Source of the DNA: Segatella copri
GTDB lineage: Bacteria > Bacteroidota > Bacteroidia > Bacteroidales > Bacteroidaceae
Assembly (NCBI RefSeq): GCF_019249795.2
Contig: NZ_CP156891.1
Location: 1,092,001-1,156,000 of the forward strand
Direction: 5' to 3'
DNA: 64,000 bases
Shown: positions 45,434 to 55,516 of the stretch, one piece after another
Numbering within the stretch: position 1 is the first letter of the stretch
How the letters are laid out: the number at the start of each line of letters is the position of its first letter
Notes under the pieces: generated by a model
What the model was told of the DNA's origin: nothing
What the model saw: the letters and a program-made list of their open reading frames with translations, nothing else
Database searches by the model: none
Made by a program: the position numbers and the translations under genes

Positions 45434-46792
45434 ATGAAGAAAATACTAGTCATGGCAGCAGCGATGCTGTTCAGCTTACAAGGCATTCATGCCCAAACCG
45501 ACGTTACAGAAGAAACAGATAACGATGATATCATCACCGTTACCGACAAAGACGGAAAGCAGGAGGAAATCGAAGTACCTGAGGGAATGGAAGATAACCT
45601 CGATAGCCTGCTCCACCTTTACAATGCACAGACTTACATGATGGCAGATACAACCTGCAAATACCGCGATGTAAACCCTGTCTTTGAGAAGGAAGTGTAT
45701 ATCGACCGTCTGAAGAGAATGCCTACCATCATCGAAATGCCATACAATGAGGTAGTACAGAAATTCATAGACCGATACAGCGGCAAACTACGCCGTTCGG
45801 TAAGTTTCATGTTGGGAGCAAGCAACTTCTACATGCCTATTTTCGAAGAGGCATTAGAGGCTTACAACCTGCCACTGGAACTGAAATATCTGCCAGTTAT
45901 CGAATCGGCACTTAACCCTAAAGCTGTATCACGCGTTGGTGCCACAGGTTTATGGCAGTTTATGCTGCCTACCGGCAAGCGATATGGTCTGGAAGTAAAC
46001 TCACTCATCGATGAACGCCGCGACCCGGTAAAAGCATCCTATGCAGCCGCTCACTATCTGAGCGACCTGTACAAAATATTCGACGATTGGAGCCTCGTGA
46101 TTGCAGCTTACAACTGCGGTCCAACCAATGTCAACAAGGCCATCCATCGTGCAAAAGGCAACGCCGACTACTGGAACATCTATCCATATCTGCCAAAGGA
46201 AACACGTGGATATGTACCAGCTTTCATCGCTGCCAACTACATCATGAACTACTACTGCGATCATAACATCTGCCCTATGGTAAGCGAACTGCCAGTAAAG
46301 ACAGACACTATCGTAGTATCAAAAGATATCCACCTGGAGCAGATTTCCAAAGTGCTGAACATCAACATCGAGCACCTGCGCAATCTGAATCCACAGTATC
46401 GTCATGATATCATCAACGGATTGAACCATCCGATGGTATTGCGTCTTCCATCTACCCTCATCGGTAGTTTCATCGACCAGCAGGACAGCATCTGTGCTTA
46501 CAGAGCCGACGAACTCTTCCAGAAGCGCGCTATAGTAGATGTCAACGATGCACAGCCTACCTATAGCCGCCCACGAAGCAGCTACAGTCGCCACAGTGCT
46601 TATTCACGCAGCAAGAAGAGCAGCAAACGAGGCAGAAACAGAAAACAAGGCAGCAAGAGTGTTACCATCAAGAATGGTGATACCCTTTCTGAAATAGCAG
46701 CACGCCACGGAACAACCGTTAAGAAACTGCGCAAACTGAACGGCATCAAGGGTAACAGTATCCGTGCCGGAAAGAAAATCAAAGTGAAATAA
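45434..46792 (+). CDS. MltD-like lytic transglycosylase with LysM
   Basis: Encodes 452 residues with a signal peptide (about 1-20). The SLT domain is at about 125-260. Its catalytic Glu is in LPVIESALNPKAVSRVGATGLWQFM, followed by AAYNCGPTNVNKAI and YVPAFIAANYI. A spacer rich in Ser, Arg and Lys (SRPRSSYSRHSAYSRSKKSSK) leads to one C-terminal LysM motif (VTIKNGDTLSEIAARHGTT ... IRAGKKIKVK). It cleaves the glycan strands of peptidoglycan in the periplasm. The length and layout resemble MltD. Confidence 0.94.
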   Translation: MKKILVMAAAMLFSLQGIHAQTDVTEETDNDDIITVTDKDGKQEEIEVPEGMEDNLDSLLHLYNAQTYMMADTTCKYRDVNPVFEKEVYIDRLKRMPTIIEMPYNEVVQKFIDRYSGKLRRSVSFMLGASNFYMPIFEEALEAYNLPLELKYLPVIESALNPKAVSRVGATGLWQFMLPTGKRYGLEVNSLIDERRDPVKASYAAAHYLSDLYKIFDDWSLVIAAYNCGPTNVNKAIHRAKGNADYWNIYPYLPKETRGYVPAFIAANYIMNYYCDHNICPMVSELPVKTDTIVVSKDIHLEQISKVLNINIEHLRNLNPQYRHDIINGLNHPMVLRLPSTLIGSFIDQQDSICAYRADELFQKRAIVDVNDAQPTYSRPRSSYSRHSAYSRSKKSSKRGRNRKQGSKSVTIKNGDTLSEIAARHGTTVKKLRKLNGIKGNSIRAGKKIKVK

Positions 46793-46857
46793 AAGAACTA
46801 CGTCCGCTGTAGTTTTTTCAGTCTAATTAAGAACATTATTTATTGGAGAGACCCACT

Positions 46858-49140
46858 ATGGATGACCAGAACTTGAAAGACCTCGAAAGAGAGCAGGCTG
46901 ATAACCAGTTGATTGGCGATGCCTTTCAACACCTGCTTGACACCTACCTGAGTTCGCGACACCGCAAGAAGGTAGATATAGTGACCAAGGCATTCAATTT
47001 CGCCCGACAGGCGCACAAAGGTGTGCGCCTGTCGGGCGAACCATATATCATGCACCCTATCGCCGTGGCTCAGATAGCCTGCGAGGAGATGGGGCTCGGC
47101 TCAACGAGCATCTGTGCCGCACTGCTTCATGATGTGGTAGAAGATACCGACTACACAGTAGAAGATATCTCAAACATCTTTGGAGCCAAGGTGGCACAAA
47201 TCGTTGATGGACTCACCAAAATCAGTGGTGGAATCTTCGGCGATAAGGCATCAGCACAGGCAGAAAACTTCAAAAAACTGTTGCTCACTATGAGCGATGA
47301 CATCCGTGTTATCCTTATCAAGATTTGCGACCGCCTGCACAACATGCGCACGCTGGAATCGCAACCAGCCAACAAACAATACAAGATTGCGGGCGAAACC
47401 TTGTATATTTATGCACCTCTCGCCAACCGATTGGGCTTGAACAAGATCAAGACCGAACTCGAAGACCTCAGCTTCCGCTACGACCATCCACAGGAGTATG
47501 CCAACATAGAGCATAAACTTGCCGATACCGAATCGCAGCGCGATACCCTCTTCGAGAGTTTTACTGCACCTATCCGCGAAGAACTCGACAAGTTAGGCGT
47601 AGAATACAAAATCAAAGCACGTGTGAAGAGCCCTTATTCTATTTGGAACAAGATGCAGAACAAGCACGTTACCTTCGATGAGATTTACGACATTCTTGCT
47701 GTGCGCATCATCTTTACGCCAAAGGTAAGAGCAAACGAAGTAAACGAATGTTTCAATATCTACGTAGCCATCAGCAAAATCTACAAAAGCCATCCTGACC
47801 GTCTACGCGACTGGTTGAACCATCCGAAAGCAAACGGTTATCAGGCACTCCACGTTACCCTGATGAGTAAGCAGGGAAGATGGATAGAAGTGCAGATCCG
47901 TTCCGACCGTATGGACGAGGTAGCAGAAAAGGGGTTTGCTGCCCACTGGAAATACAAAGAAGGAAACGAAGGTGAATATACAGAAGATGAGAACGAGCTG
48001 AACGACTGGCTCAGCACCATCAAGGAGATTCTGGACGATCCGCAGCCGGATGCCATGGACTTCCTCGATGCCATCAAGCTGAACCTCTATGCTTCAGAAA
48101 TCTTCGTCTTCACACCAAAGGGAGAAATCAAGACGATGCCGGCAGGCTGTACTGCCCTCGACTTCGCCTTCCAGATTCATACCTTCCTGGGCAGCCACTG
48201 TATCGGAGCCAAGGTAAACCATAAGCTGGTTCCGCTGAGCCATAAGCTGCAAAGTGGCGACCAGGTTGAGATTCTTACTTCCAAGAGCCAGCATGTACAG
48301 GAAGAATGGGTAAACTTCGTCAGTTCGGCCAAGGCAAAGAGCAAGATTCTGGCCATCCTGCGCCGCGATTCACGAGAGGTTCAGAAGAAGGGAGAAAACA
48401 TACTCACCGAATGGCTCAAGAAGAACAGCATCGAGATGAGTGCGTCGGTGGTAGACCGCCTATGCGATTTTCATAATATCCAGAAGCCTGAAACCCTCTT
48501 CCAGTCATTGGGAGACCATCAGATTATCCTAGGCGATAAAGACTTCGATGAGTTGCAGGGCAAGCCTAAAAAACAGCAGACCAGCAGCTGGCGCAATTAT
48601 ATCCCATTCCTGGGCAAGAGCAAGGAGAAGGCTCAAGAAAAAGGCATCGTGAAGCCTCAGGATCTTTTCGTGGTGGGCAAAGACTTCAACAAGAAGAAGC
48701 CACTCATCCTGACCGAGGAGAACATCAACCAGTTTATCTTCCCTAGCTGCTGCCATGCGATTCCTGGCGATGACGTTATGGGCTTTATCGACAACAAGAA
48801 CCGCATCGAAATCCATAAGCGCTCTTGCAGCATAGCAGCCAAACTGAAGTCCAGTTTCGGCAACCGCATCGTAGATGCCAAATGGGACATGCACAAGCAG
48901 ATACTCTTCGATGCTACCATCGAAATCAAGGGTATCGACCGTAAGGGCATGCTGCTGGATGTAAGTAAGGTGATTAGCGACCAGTTGGGTATCAATATCC
49001 ACAAGGTAACTATCAGTAGCGACAACGGCATCTTCGACGGTACCATCGAACTCCGTGTTCACGACCGCGAAGAAGTTAAGACCATTATGAACCAACTCCG
49101 AAATATTGATGATCTGCAAGAAGTACAGAGGATCCTGTAA
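46858..49140 (+). CDS. rsh: RelA/SpoT-type (p)ppGpp synthetase/hydrolase
   Basis: I use the ATG at 46858, behind the RBS GGAGAG; an in-frame TTG lies just upstream. It encodes 760 residues. The HD hydrolase domain has LLHDVVEDTDYT near 90, so hydrolase activity is probably kept. The synthetase domain has RVKSPYSIWNKM and NGYQALHVTLM. A TGS domain (IFVFTPKGEIKTMPAGCTALDFAF) and a C-terminal zinc-finger/ACT part (FPSCCHAIPGDDVMGFI, DRKGMLLDVSKVISD) follow. It controls the stringent response. A perfect 18-base inverted repeat lies in the HD coding region at 46999-47040. Confidence 0.96.
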   Translation: MDDQNLKDLEREQADNQLIGDAFQHLLDTYLSSRHRKKVDIVTKAFNFARQAHKGVRLSGEPYIMHPIAVAQIACEEMGLGSTSICAALLHDVVEDTDYTVEDISNIFGAKVAQIVDGLTKISGGIFGDKASAQAENFKKLLLTMSDDIRVILIKICDRLHNMRTLESQPANKQYKIAGETLYIYAPLANRLGLNKIKTELEDLSFRYDHPQEYANIEHKLADTESQRDTLFESFTAPIREELDKLGVEYKIKARVKSPYSIWNKMQNKHVTFDEIYDILAVRIIFTPKVRANEVNECFNIYVAISKIYKSHPDRLRDWLNHPKANGYQALHVTLMSKQGRWIEVQIRSDRMDEVAEKGFAAHWKYKEGNEGEYTEDENELNDWLSTIKEILDDPQPDAMDFLDAIKLNLYASEIFVFTPKGEIKTMPAGCTALDFAFQIHTFLGSHCIGAKVNHKLVPLSHKLQSGDQVEILTSKSQHVQEEWVNFVSSAKAKSKILAILRRDSREVQKKGENILTEWLKKNSIEMSASVVDRLCDFHNIQKPETLFQSLGDHQIILGDKDFDELQGKPKKQQTSSWRNYIPFLGKSKEKAQEKGIVKPQDLFVVGKDFNKKKPLILTEENINQFIFPSCCHAIPGDDVMGFIDNKNRIEIHKRSCSIAAKLKSSFGNRIVDAKWDMHKQILFDATIEIKGIDRKGMLLDVSKVISDQLGINIHKVTISSDNGIFDGTIELRVHDREEVKTIMNQLRNIDDLQEVQRIL
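46999..47040. repeat. Perfect 18-base inverted repeat inside rsh
   Basis: Arms TTCGCCCGACAGGCGCAC (46999-47016) and exact complement (47023-47040) with loop AAAGGT. Both arms encode conserved residues (FARQAH ... VRLSGE) of the hydrolase domain. Confidence 0.85.
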
Positions 49141-49177
49141 CTTAGGAGTTTATGATAATAAAGAAAAGATAAATAAT

Positions 49178-49214
49178 AGAGAATCGCCGGATTTAAAATC
49201 TGGCGATTCTCTAT
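49178..49214 (+). terminator. Hairpin after rsh
   Basis: AGAGAATCGCCGGATTT (from 49178) pairs with AAATCTGGCGATTCTCT (to 49212) with one G-T mismatch. The T-run is weak. Confidence 0.65.
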
Positions 49215-49276
49215 GAAATCATACAGATTTCAACATCTTATAAAAACAGATTCAAAACAACAAACTTAAAAACAAT

Positions 49277-50266
49277 ATGAAAAAATTATTCTTATCATTT
49301 TTAATGATGTTGACCCTGTTGCCTCTGGCAGCAGCCAACAAGTATGACAACCCCGACACGATTGTAGTATCCCGTGATGGTACCGGCGAATTCCGCACCA
49401 TCGACGAAGCCATCGAAGTATGTCGTGCTTTCATGGATTACAGCAAGGTAATCTACGTAAAGAAAGGCGTGTACAAGGAGAAACTCATCCTCCCTTCATG
49501 GCTCACCAACATCACCATCTGTGGTGAAGACCGTGATAACACTATCATTACATGGGACGATCATGCCAACATCAAGATGCCTACAGGTGGACTCGATTCA
49601 GAAGCTGCTGTAAAGGGTAAACCGATGGGTACATTCCGCACTTATACCCTGAAGGTACAGGGCAGTTACATCACCCTGAAGAACATCACCATTGAGAACA
49701 ATGCTGCCAAACTGGGACAAGCTGTCTCCCTGCATCTTGAAGGCGATCATATCCTGGTTCAGAACTGCCGTCTGCTGGGCAATCAGGATACCGTTTATAC
49801 AGGTATAGCCAACAACCGTTCAGCCTTCTATGATTGCTACATCGAAGGAACCACCGATTTCATCTTTGGTCCGGGAAGAGCATGGTTTGAGAATTGTGAG
49901 ATTCGCAGCAAGGCCAACAGCTACATCACAGCCGCATCCAGTCCTGCCGGTCAGGAATATGGCTATGTATTCAACAAGTGCAAGCTTACCGCCGAGCCAG
50001 GTATAGACAAGGTTTATCTGGGCCGCCCATGGCGCCCTTATGCAGCTACCCTCTTCATGAATTGCGAAATGGGCAGCCACATCCGTCCAGAAGGATGGCA
50101 CAACTGGGGCAAGCATAGCAACGAACAGACAGCCCGCTACAGCGAATATAACAACCACGGTTCAGGTGCTGCAACCAAGGCACGCGTAGCCTGGAGCCGT
50201 CAGCTCACCAAGAAAGAAGCATCTAAAGTTACCATCAAGAATGTCTTCGGCGAAGAAGCGTGGTAA
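49277..50266 (+). CDS. Pectinesterase (CE8)
   Basis: Encodes 329 residues with a signal peptide (about 1-20). It is a right-handed beta-helix with the family's catalytic marks: QAVSLHLEGDH, then GNQDTVYTG (Asp near 169), GTTDFIFGPGRAWFENC (nucleophile Asp near 194) and VYLGRPWRPYAATLFMN (Arg, Trp). It removes methyl esters from homogalacturonan, preparing pectin for lyases. It is a single gene and not linked to a SusCD pair, but it fits the plant-cell-wall diet seen in the left part of the window. Confidence 0.94.
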   Translation: MKKLFLSFLMMLTLLPLAAANKYDNPDTIVVSRDGTGEFRTIDEAIEVCRAFMDYSKVIYVKKGVYKEKLILPSWLTNITICGEDRDNTIITWDDHANIKMPTGGLDSEAAVKGKPMGTFRTYTLKVQGSYITLKNITIENNAAKLGQAVSLHLEGDHILVQNCRLLGNQDTVYTGIANNRSAFYDCYIEGTTDFIFGPGRAWFENCEIRSKANSYITAASSPAGQEYGYVFNKCKLTAEPGIDKVYLGRPWRPYAATLFMNCEMGSHIRPEGWHNWGKHSNEQTARYSEYNNHGSGAATKARVAWSRQLTKKEASKVTIKNVFGEEAW

Positions 50267-50294
50267 CCCTAGCTAATCATAAAGTCCAAAGTTA

Positions 50295-50663
50295 CTAAAC
50301 CAGTCCATCGAGCTGCTTTTTGAGTTCTTTGAGCTGGTCTCTTACAGAAATAAGGGTGTCGAGAACTTCAGAAGATTTCTCGGCACCCGTTCTGTTTTGG
50401 TTCAGATACTTACGGGCAGCCGCAATCTTCAATCCCTTCACCTTGATAAGGTTGTAGATGAGCCTTACCTGCTCAATATCCTTATCGGTATACTGGCGCA
50501 CTTTGTTGCCAGCAACCTTCGGTTTGAGAAAAGGAAACTCCTTTTCCCAATATCTCAACGTAGAGTCGTTTAGACCAAACATTTCACCTACTTCCTTGAT
50601 AGAATAGTACAATTTCGTTGTTTTATCTGGAATTATTGCCATTTTTTCCGTCTTTAATTTCAA
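50295..50663 (-). CDS. MerR-family transcriptional regulator
   Basis: Encodes 122 residues; a second start seven codons in (MAIIPDKTTKLYYSIKEVG) is also possible. The winged helix-turn-helix is YYSIKEVGEMFGLNDSTLRYWEKEFPFLKP, followed by the wing NKVRQYTDKDIEQVRLIYNLI and a short coiled-coil end. There are no effector-binding cysteines, so it is not a metal sensor of the classic type. It diverges from alaS. Bacteroidetes commonly carry such a short MerR protein beside housekeeping genes; its target is unknown. Confidence 0.9.
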   Translation of the reverse strand: MKLKTEKMAIIPDKTTKLYYSIKEVGEMFGLNDSTLRYWEKEFPFLKPKVAGNKVRQYTDKDIEQVRLIYNLIKVKGLKIAAARKYLNQNRTGAEKSSEVLDTLISVRDQLKELKKQLDGLV

Positions 50664-50678
50664 AAATAATTAATTTAG

Positions 50679-50709
50679 TTGCAAAATTAAACAATTCTTC
50701 TTATCTTTG
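50679..50709. promoter_or_regulatory. Overlapping divergent promoters of merR-like gene and alaS
   Basis: Plus strand TTG (50679-50681) and TATCTTTG (50702-50709), spaced 20 bases, serve alaS. The minus-strand box TAATTTTG (50682-50689) serves the MerR gene. Since the two overlap, they may compete. Confidence 0.7.
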
Positions 50710-50822
50710 CAAAGATTTTCGGAAGAAAATGCCCTAAAGGGCAAAAATATTTTCTGAGAGGACACTCAATCCCCTCTCCCAAACAGGAAAAAGAAATTAA
50801 AGATAAATATAAAAAAGATATG

Positions 50823-53483
50823 ATGACAGCTAATGAAGTGCGCGAATCCTTCAAGAAATTCTTCGAAGGTAAAGGCCACAAGATTGTTCCATCAGCACCA
50901 ATGGTTATCAAGGATGACCCAACGCTGATGTTTACAAACGCTGGTATGAACCAGTGGAAAGACATCATCCTCGGTACAAAAGACCCAGGCAAGGATGTTC
51001 GTCGTGTTGATACTCAGAAATGTCTCCGTGTAAGCGGTAAGCACAACGACCTCGAAGAGGTGGGTCACGATACTTACCACCACACCATGTTCGAGATGCT
51101 CGGTAACTGGAGCTTCGGCGACTACTTCAAGGAGGGTGCCATCGATATGGCATGGGAGTATCTTACTGAAATTTTAAAGCTTAACCCTGCCGATCTCTAC
51201 GTTACCGTATTCGAGGGTAGCAAGGAGGAAGGTCTGGAACGCGACAACGAGGCTGCAGGTTACTGGGCTAAGCACGTGCCAGCCGACCACATCATCAACG
51301 GTAACAAGCACGACAACTTCTGGGAGATGGGCGATACAGGTCCTTGCGGTCCTTGCTCAGAGATTCACGTGGATTCCCGTACTCCAGAGGAGAAGGCTCA
51401 GGTGCCAGGCCGTGAGTTGGTAAACAAGGATAACCCTCAGGTCATCGAAATCTGGAACATCGTGTTCATGCAGTACAACCGCAAGGCTGATGGTTCTCTC
51501 GAACCACTCCCAATGCACGTTATCGATACAGGTATGGGCTTCGAGCGCTTGGTTCGCATGTTGCAGGACAAGCACTCTAACTATGATACTGATATCTTCC
51601 AGCCAATCATCAAGGAAATCGAGACTATCTCTGGCAAGAAGTATGGCTTCACTACTCCTACTGGTGAGAATGGCGAGGGCAAGGATGAGCAGGAGAAGAT
51701 TGACATCGCTATGCGTGTCTGCGCCGACCACCTCCGTGCCGTAGCCTTCTCTATCGCCGATGGTCAGTTGCCAAGCAACGCCAAGGCAGGTTACGTAATC
51801 CGACGCATTTTGCGCCGTGCCGTACGTTACGCTTACACATTCCTCGGTCAGAAGCAGGCATTCATGTACAAGCTCGTCAATGTATTGGTAGAGCAGATGG
51901 GTGCAGCCTTCCCAGAGTTGCCAGCTCAGCAGGAACTCATCACCCGCGTGATGAAAGAGGAAGAGGATTCATTCCTCCGCACATTGGAGAAAGGTATCAA
52001 CCTCCTCAATGGCGATATGGACGAGCTCAAGGCTCATGGCGAGACTCAGCTCGACGGCGTAAGCGCATTCCGTCTCTTCGATACATACGGTTTCCCTCTC
52101 GACCTGACAGAGCTTATCTGCCGTGAGAATGGTTACACCGTAGATGCTGCAGGCTTCGACGAGGAGATGAAGAAGCAGAAGGAACGTGCCCGCAATGCTG
52201 CTGCTGTAGAGAACGGCGACTGGGAGGTTTTGAAAGAAGGCGACCAGAACTTCGTGGGTTACGACTATACAGAATATGAGTGCCACATCCTGCGCTACCG
52301 CAAGGTGACTCAGAAGAAGAACTCTTTCTATGAGCTGGTACTCGACAACACTCCATTCTATGGTGAGATGGGTGGACAGGTTGGCGACAAGGGTGTACTC
52401 GTTAGCGAGAATGAGACCATCCAGGTTATCGACACCAAGCGCGAGAACAACCAAAGCATCCACATCGTAAAGGAGTTGCCAAAGGATGTAAACGCAGATT
52501 TCATGGCTTGCGTAGATATCAAGAACCGCGAGGGAAGTGCAGCCAACCATACAGCTACCCACTTGCTCGATTACTGCCTGAAGCAGGTTTTGGGCGACCA
52601 CGTAGAGCAGAAGGGTTCTTATGTAGATAAGGACACCTTGCGTTTCGACTTCTCTCACTTCCAGAAGGTAACTGATGAGGAGCTCCGCAAGGTAGAGCAC
52701 ATGGTAAACGAGATGATCCGTGCCGACTATCCATTGGATGAGCACCGCGATACTCCTATTGAGGAGGCTAAGGAACTTGGCGCTATCGCCCTCTTCGGCG
52801 AGAAGTATGGCGACAAGGTTCGTGTGGTTCGCTTCGGTCCATCTGCCGAGTTCTGTGGTGGTATTCATGCCAAGAGCACAGGTAAGATTGGTTTCTTCAA
52901 GATTATCTCTGAGAGCAGCGTAGCAGCCGGCATCCGCCGTATCGAGGCTTTGACTGGCAAGGCTTGCGAGGAGGCTATCTACGGTTTGCAGGATACCATC
53001 GTAGCCTTGAAGGGCTTGTTCAACAACGCCAAGGATCTCGAAGGTGTCATCAGAAAGTACATCGACGAGCACGATGCCTTGAAGAAGGATGTTGAGAAGT
53101 TCCAGGCTCAGGCTGTAGAGCGTGCCAAGGATAAGCTTGTAGAGAATGCAAAAGAAATCAATGGTGTGAAGGTTGTTACAGCCGTATTGCCAATGGAGCC
53201 AGCAGCTGCCAAGGATTTGGTATTCAAGGTTCGCGAGGCATTGCCAGAGAACATGATCTGCGTAGTAGGTTCTGTTTATAACGACAAGCCTATGCTCAGC
53301 GTAATGTTCAGCGATGATATGGTAAAGGATCACGGTTTGAATGCTGGTAAGATGATTCGCGAAGCTGCCAAGCTGATTCAGGGCGGCGGTGGCGGTCAGC
53401 CTCACTATGCTCAGGCTGGCGGTAAGAACAAGGACGGCTTGAGCGCTGCAGTAGATAAGGTTGTAGAGTTGGCTCAACTGTAA
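50823..53483 (+). CDS. alaS: Alanyl-tRNA synthetase
   Basis: Encodes about 886 residues, starting at one of two adjacent ATGs. The class II core has [45 protein letters not shown] and [12 protein letters not shown]. The editing domain has its zinc ligands in NHTATHLL (near 574) and [13 protein letters not shown] (near 677). The C-terminal C-Ala domain ends in the glycine-rich [18 protein letters not shown]. It charges tRNA-Ala and clears Ser/Gly errors. Confidence 0.97.
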   Translation: MTANEVRESFKKFFEGKGHKIVPSAPMVIKDDPTLMFTNAGMNQWKDIILGTKDPGKDVRRVDTQKCLRVSGKHNDLEEVGHDTYHHTMFEMLGNWSFGDYFKEGAIDMAWEYLTEILKLNPADLYVTVFEGSKEEGLERDNEAAGYWAKHVPADHIINGNKHDNFWEMGDTGPCGPCSEIHVDSRTPEEKAQVPGRELVNKDNPQVIEIWNIVFMQYNRKADGSLEPLPMHVIDTGMGFERLVRMLQDKHSNYDTDIFQPIIKEIETISGKKYGFTTPTGENGEGKDEQEKIDIAMRVCADHLRAVAFSIADGQLPSNAKAGYVIRRILRRAVRYAYTFLGQKQAFMYKLVNVLVEQMGAAFPELPAQQELITRVMKEEEDSFLRTLEKGINLLNGDMDELKAHGETQLDGVSAFRLFDTYGFPLDLTELICRENGYTVDAAGFDEEMKKQKERARNAAAVENGDWEVLKEGDQNFVGYDYTEYECHILRYRKVTQKKNSFYELVLDNTPFYGEMGGQVGDKGVLVSENETIQVIDTKRENNQSIHIVKELPKDVNADFMACVDIKNREGSAANHTATHLLDYCLKQVLGDHVEQKGSYVDKDTLRFDFSHFQKVTDEELRKVEHMVNEMIRADYPLDEHRDTPIEEAKELGAIALFGEKYGDKVRVVRFGPSAEFCGGIHAKSTGKIGFFKIISESSVAAGIRRIEALTGKACEEAIYGLQDTIVALKGLFNNAKDLEGVIRKYIDEHDALKKDVEKFQAQAVERAKDKLVENAKEINGVKVVTAVLPMEPAAAKDLVFKVREALPENMICVVGSVYNDKPMLSVMFSDDMVKDHGLNAGKMIREAAKLIQGGGGGQPHYAQAGGKNKDGLSAAVDKVVELAQL

Positions 53484-53544
53484 TCAGCTTCCACAAATGA
53501 ATATTTGATAGAGTTATCTTAACTCTTATATATAATTAAGGTAT

Positions 53545-53587
53545 AAAGGGTTGTAATCCATCTTTTCGAGGATTGCAACCCTTTTTC
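53545..53587 (+). terminator. Terminator of alaS
   Basis: AAAGGGTTGTAATCC (53545-53559) pairs with GGATTGCAACCCTTT (53570-53584) with one mismatch, then a T-run. Confidence 0.85.
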
Positions 53588-53639
53588 TATTGACATTAAA
53601 GGGGTCTCCATATCATAATTATCAATTTATAATAATCAT

Positions 53640-53783
53640 CAAATGATAAAATTCCTTATTTTATTATCATTTTATGATAATCACTTTATGATAATCGGAA
53701 TAAAAGTTGTATCTTTGCAGAAGATAAGCTGCACTCGGCAATTTGTAAGCAAGCTTACATTGCGCTCCTTTGCATTATCTTTG
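53640..53783 (+). promoter_or_regulatory. Palindromic operator region and tandem promoters of the ATPase gene
   Basis: TTATCAT-TTT-ATGATAA is a perfect palindrome (53664-53680). AATCACTTTATGATAATC (53679-53696) recurs with one change at 55516-55533. Two -7 boxes TATCTTTG lie at 53710-53717 and 53776-53783. Between them is the near-palindrome TGTAAGCAAGCTTACA within GCTGCACTCGGCA ... TTGCGCTCCTTTGC, a recurring-looking promoter cassette. Confidence 0.6.
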
Positions 53784-53813
53784 CAGCCGTTGAATATATA
53801 ATAAGGTATAGAT

Positions 53814-54944
53814 ATGGTAATGAAGAATCCTTTTGTCACAAATGGTTACGCCGGTCCGGAATACTTCTGCGACCGTGTGGAAGAAACCCAGCACATCACA
53901 GAGATGCTGACCAATGAGAATAACATGGCTCTGATTTCCCCTCGACGCATCGGAAAGACAGAGCTGATTCACCATTGCTTTGCCCAGCCAGTCATCCAAA
54001 AAGATTATTATACTTTTATCATAGACATCTATTCAACCAATTCCGTCAGCGATCTGGTCAATATGTTCGGCAAAGCCATTATTGATGAACTTCGCCCTAA
54101 AGGCAGAAGCGCTTGGGAGAAATTCCTGATAGCACTCTCTTCTCTCCGTTCAGAAATCTCTTTCGATATCAACGGGGCTCCAGTTTGGGGAATAGGCATC
54201 GGCAACATAGTAAATCCCGAAATTACGCTTGATGAGATATTCGCTTATCTCAACCAAGCCGACAAGCCATGTCTTGTTGCCATCGACGAGTTTCAGCAAA
54301 TCACCAACTATGCCGACAACCGCATAGAAGCTTTACTCCGTACCTACATTCAGCGTTGCACCAATGCCCACTTCATCTTCTCGGGTTCTCACCGCCATCT
54401 GATGGCAGAAATGTTCACATCTCCTGCCCGCCCATTCTATCAGAGCGTAACGCTGATGAACCTGAAGCCACTGGATATTGAGAAATACAAGGAGTTTGCC
54501 ACAGCCAAGTTCGAGGAGCGCAACAAACATCTAGATACTGCCATTATCGGAGAACTCTTCGCCCGTTTCGGTGGTGTCACTTCATACATCCAGCGAGTAA
54601 TGAATGTTCTCTTCCTCAAGACTCCCGAACAGGGTACCTGCACTCTGGATATGGTAGATGACGCCATCAACTACAATCTCAACATGGCATCAGACACCTA
54701 CGAGACCCTTCTGCGCCAGATGCCAGAAAAGCAGCGCAATGTCTTCATCGCCATCTCTGCAGAGGGCGAAGCCAGAAGCGTAAAGAGCGGAGCCTTCGCA
54801 AAGAAATATCATCTCCCGTCGCCAAGCTCTGTAAATTCCGCCCTGAAGGGATTGCTGGAGAAAGATTTCATCACCCAGCAGGATGATGCCTACGTGGTAT
54901 ATGACAAGTTCTTCGATTTGTGGCTGAAGAAGTATCTGAAATAG
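53814..54944 (+). CDS. AAA-type ATPase (archaeal ATPase-like, ATPase_2 family)
   Basis: Encodes 376 residues (start at 53814 or the Met two codons on). It begins NPFVTNGYAGPEYFCDRVEE, a usual opening of these proteins. Walker A is ISPRRIGKTEL near 43, Walker B is CLVAIDEFQQI near 155, and a sensor is in HFIFSGSHRHLM. A C-terminal winged-helix part (RNVFIAISAEGEARSVKSGAFAKKYHLPSPSSVNSALKGLL) follows. Such proteins occur in many copies in Bacteroidales and have no settled function; a STAND-like role in DNA or defence processes is possible. It is a single gene behind a palindrome-rich promoter. Confidence 0.85.
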   Translation: MVMKNPFVTNGYAGPEYFCDRVEETQHITEMLTNENNMALISPRRIGKTELIHHCFAQPVIQKDYYTFIIDIYSTNSVSDLVNMFGKAIIDELRPKGRSAWEKFLIALSSLRSEISFDINGAPVWGIGIGNIVNPEITLDEIFAYLNQADKPCLVAIDEFQQITNYADNRIEALLRTYIQRCTNAHFIFSGSHRHLMAEMFTSPARPFYQSVTLMNLKPLDIEKYKEFATAKFEERNKHLDTAIIGELFARFGGVTSYIQRVMNVLFLKTPEQGTCTLDMVDDAINYNLNMASDTYETLLRQMPEKQRNVFIAISAEGEARSVKSGAFAKKYHLPSPSSVNSALKGLLEKDFITQQDDAYVVYDKFFDLWLKKYLK

Positions 54945-54969
54945 TATAAGGTGATTTCAATATTTTTGT

Positions 54970-54977
54970 TACCTTTG
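54970..54977 (+). promoter_or_regulatory. Promoter box of the gamma-carbonic anhydrase gene
   Basis: TACCTTTG, 26 bases before the start codon at 55004. Confidence 0.65.
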
Positions 54978-55003
54978 CACCCAAATTTAAATATATATTC
55001 AAT

Positions 55004-55516
55004 ATGGCTATTATAAAGACAGTAGAGGGAAAAAATCCTCAATGGGGAAAGAATTGTTTTATCGCTGAGAACGCCGTACTGACCGGCGACTGTATTCTTG
55101 GTGATGACTGCAGCATCTGGTATAGTGCGGTATTGCGCTCTGACGTGGATGCCATCAGATGTGGAAACAGAGTGAATGTACAGGATTGCGCCTGCATCCA
55201 TCAAACCGGTACGATGCCTTGCATCCTGGAGGATGATGTATCTGTGGGACATGGTGCCATCGTTCATGGAGCTACCGTTAGAAAAGGCGCACTCATCGGA
55301 ATGAATGCCACCGTGCTTGACAAGGCTGATATCGGTGAAGGAGCTATCATTGCAGCAGGTGCTGTAGTTACCCATGGCACCAAGGTTCCTGCACATGAGA
55401 TTTGGGCGGGTATTCCAGCCAGAAAGGTGAAAGCCTGCGCTCCCGGCCAAGCCGAGGAGTTTGCCAAACATTATTCCGGCTACATCAAAGACTGGTATCT
55501 GAAGGAAGATAAATAA
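55004..55516 (+). CDS. Gamma-carbonic anhydrase family protein
   Basis: Encodes 170 residues. It is a left-handed beta-helix of hexapeptide repeats (ENAVLTGDCILGDDCSIWYSAVLRSD ...) with the three histidines expected for metal binding (CIHQTG, VGHGAIVHGA). The C-terminal helix is KHYSGYIKDWYLKEDK. It belongs to the YrdA/PaaY group, whose members range from carbonic anhydrases to inactive relatives. It is a housekeeping-type gene placed between two ATPase genes. Confidence 0.94.
   Translation: MAIIKTVEGKNPQWGKNCFIAENAVLTGDCILGDDCSIWYSAVLRSDVDAIRCGNRVNVQDCACIHQTGTMPCILEDDVSVGHGAIVHGATVRKGALIGMNATVLDKADIGEGAIIAAGAVVTHGTKVPAHEIWAGIPARKVKACAPGQAEEFAKHYSGYIKDWYLKEDK

Noticed and set aside
46999..47040. 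Inverted repeat in rsh as a fold-back assembly error
   Set aside because: The reading frame is continuous and both arms encode residues conserved in the family.
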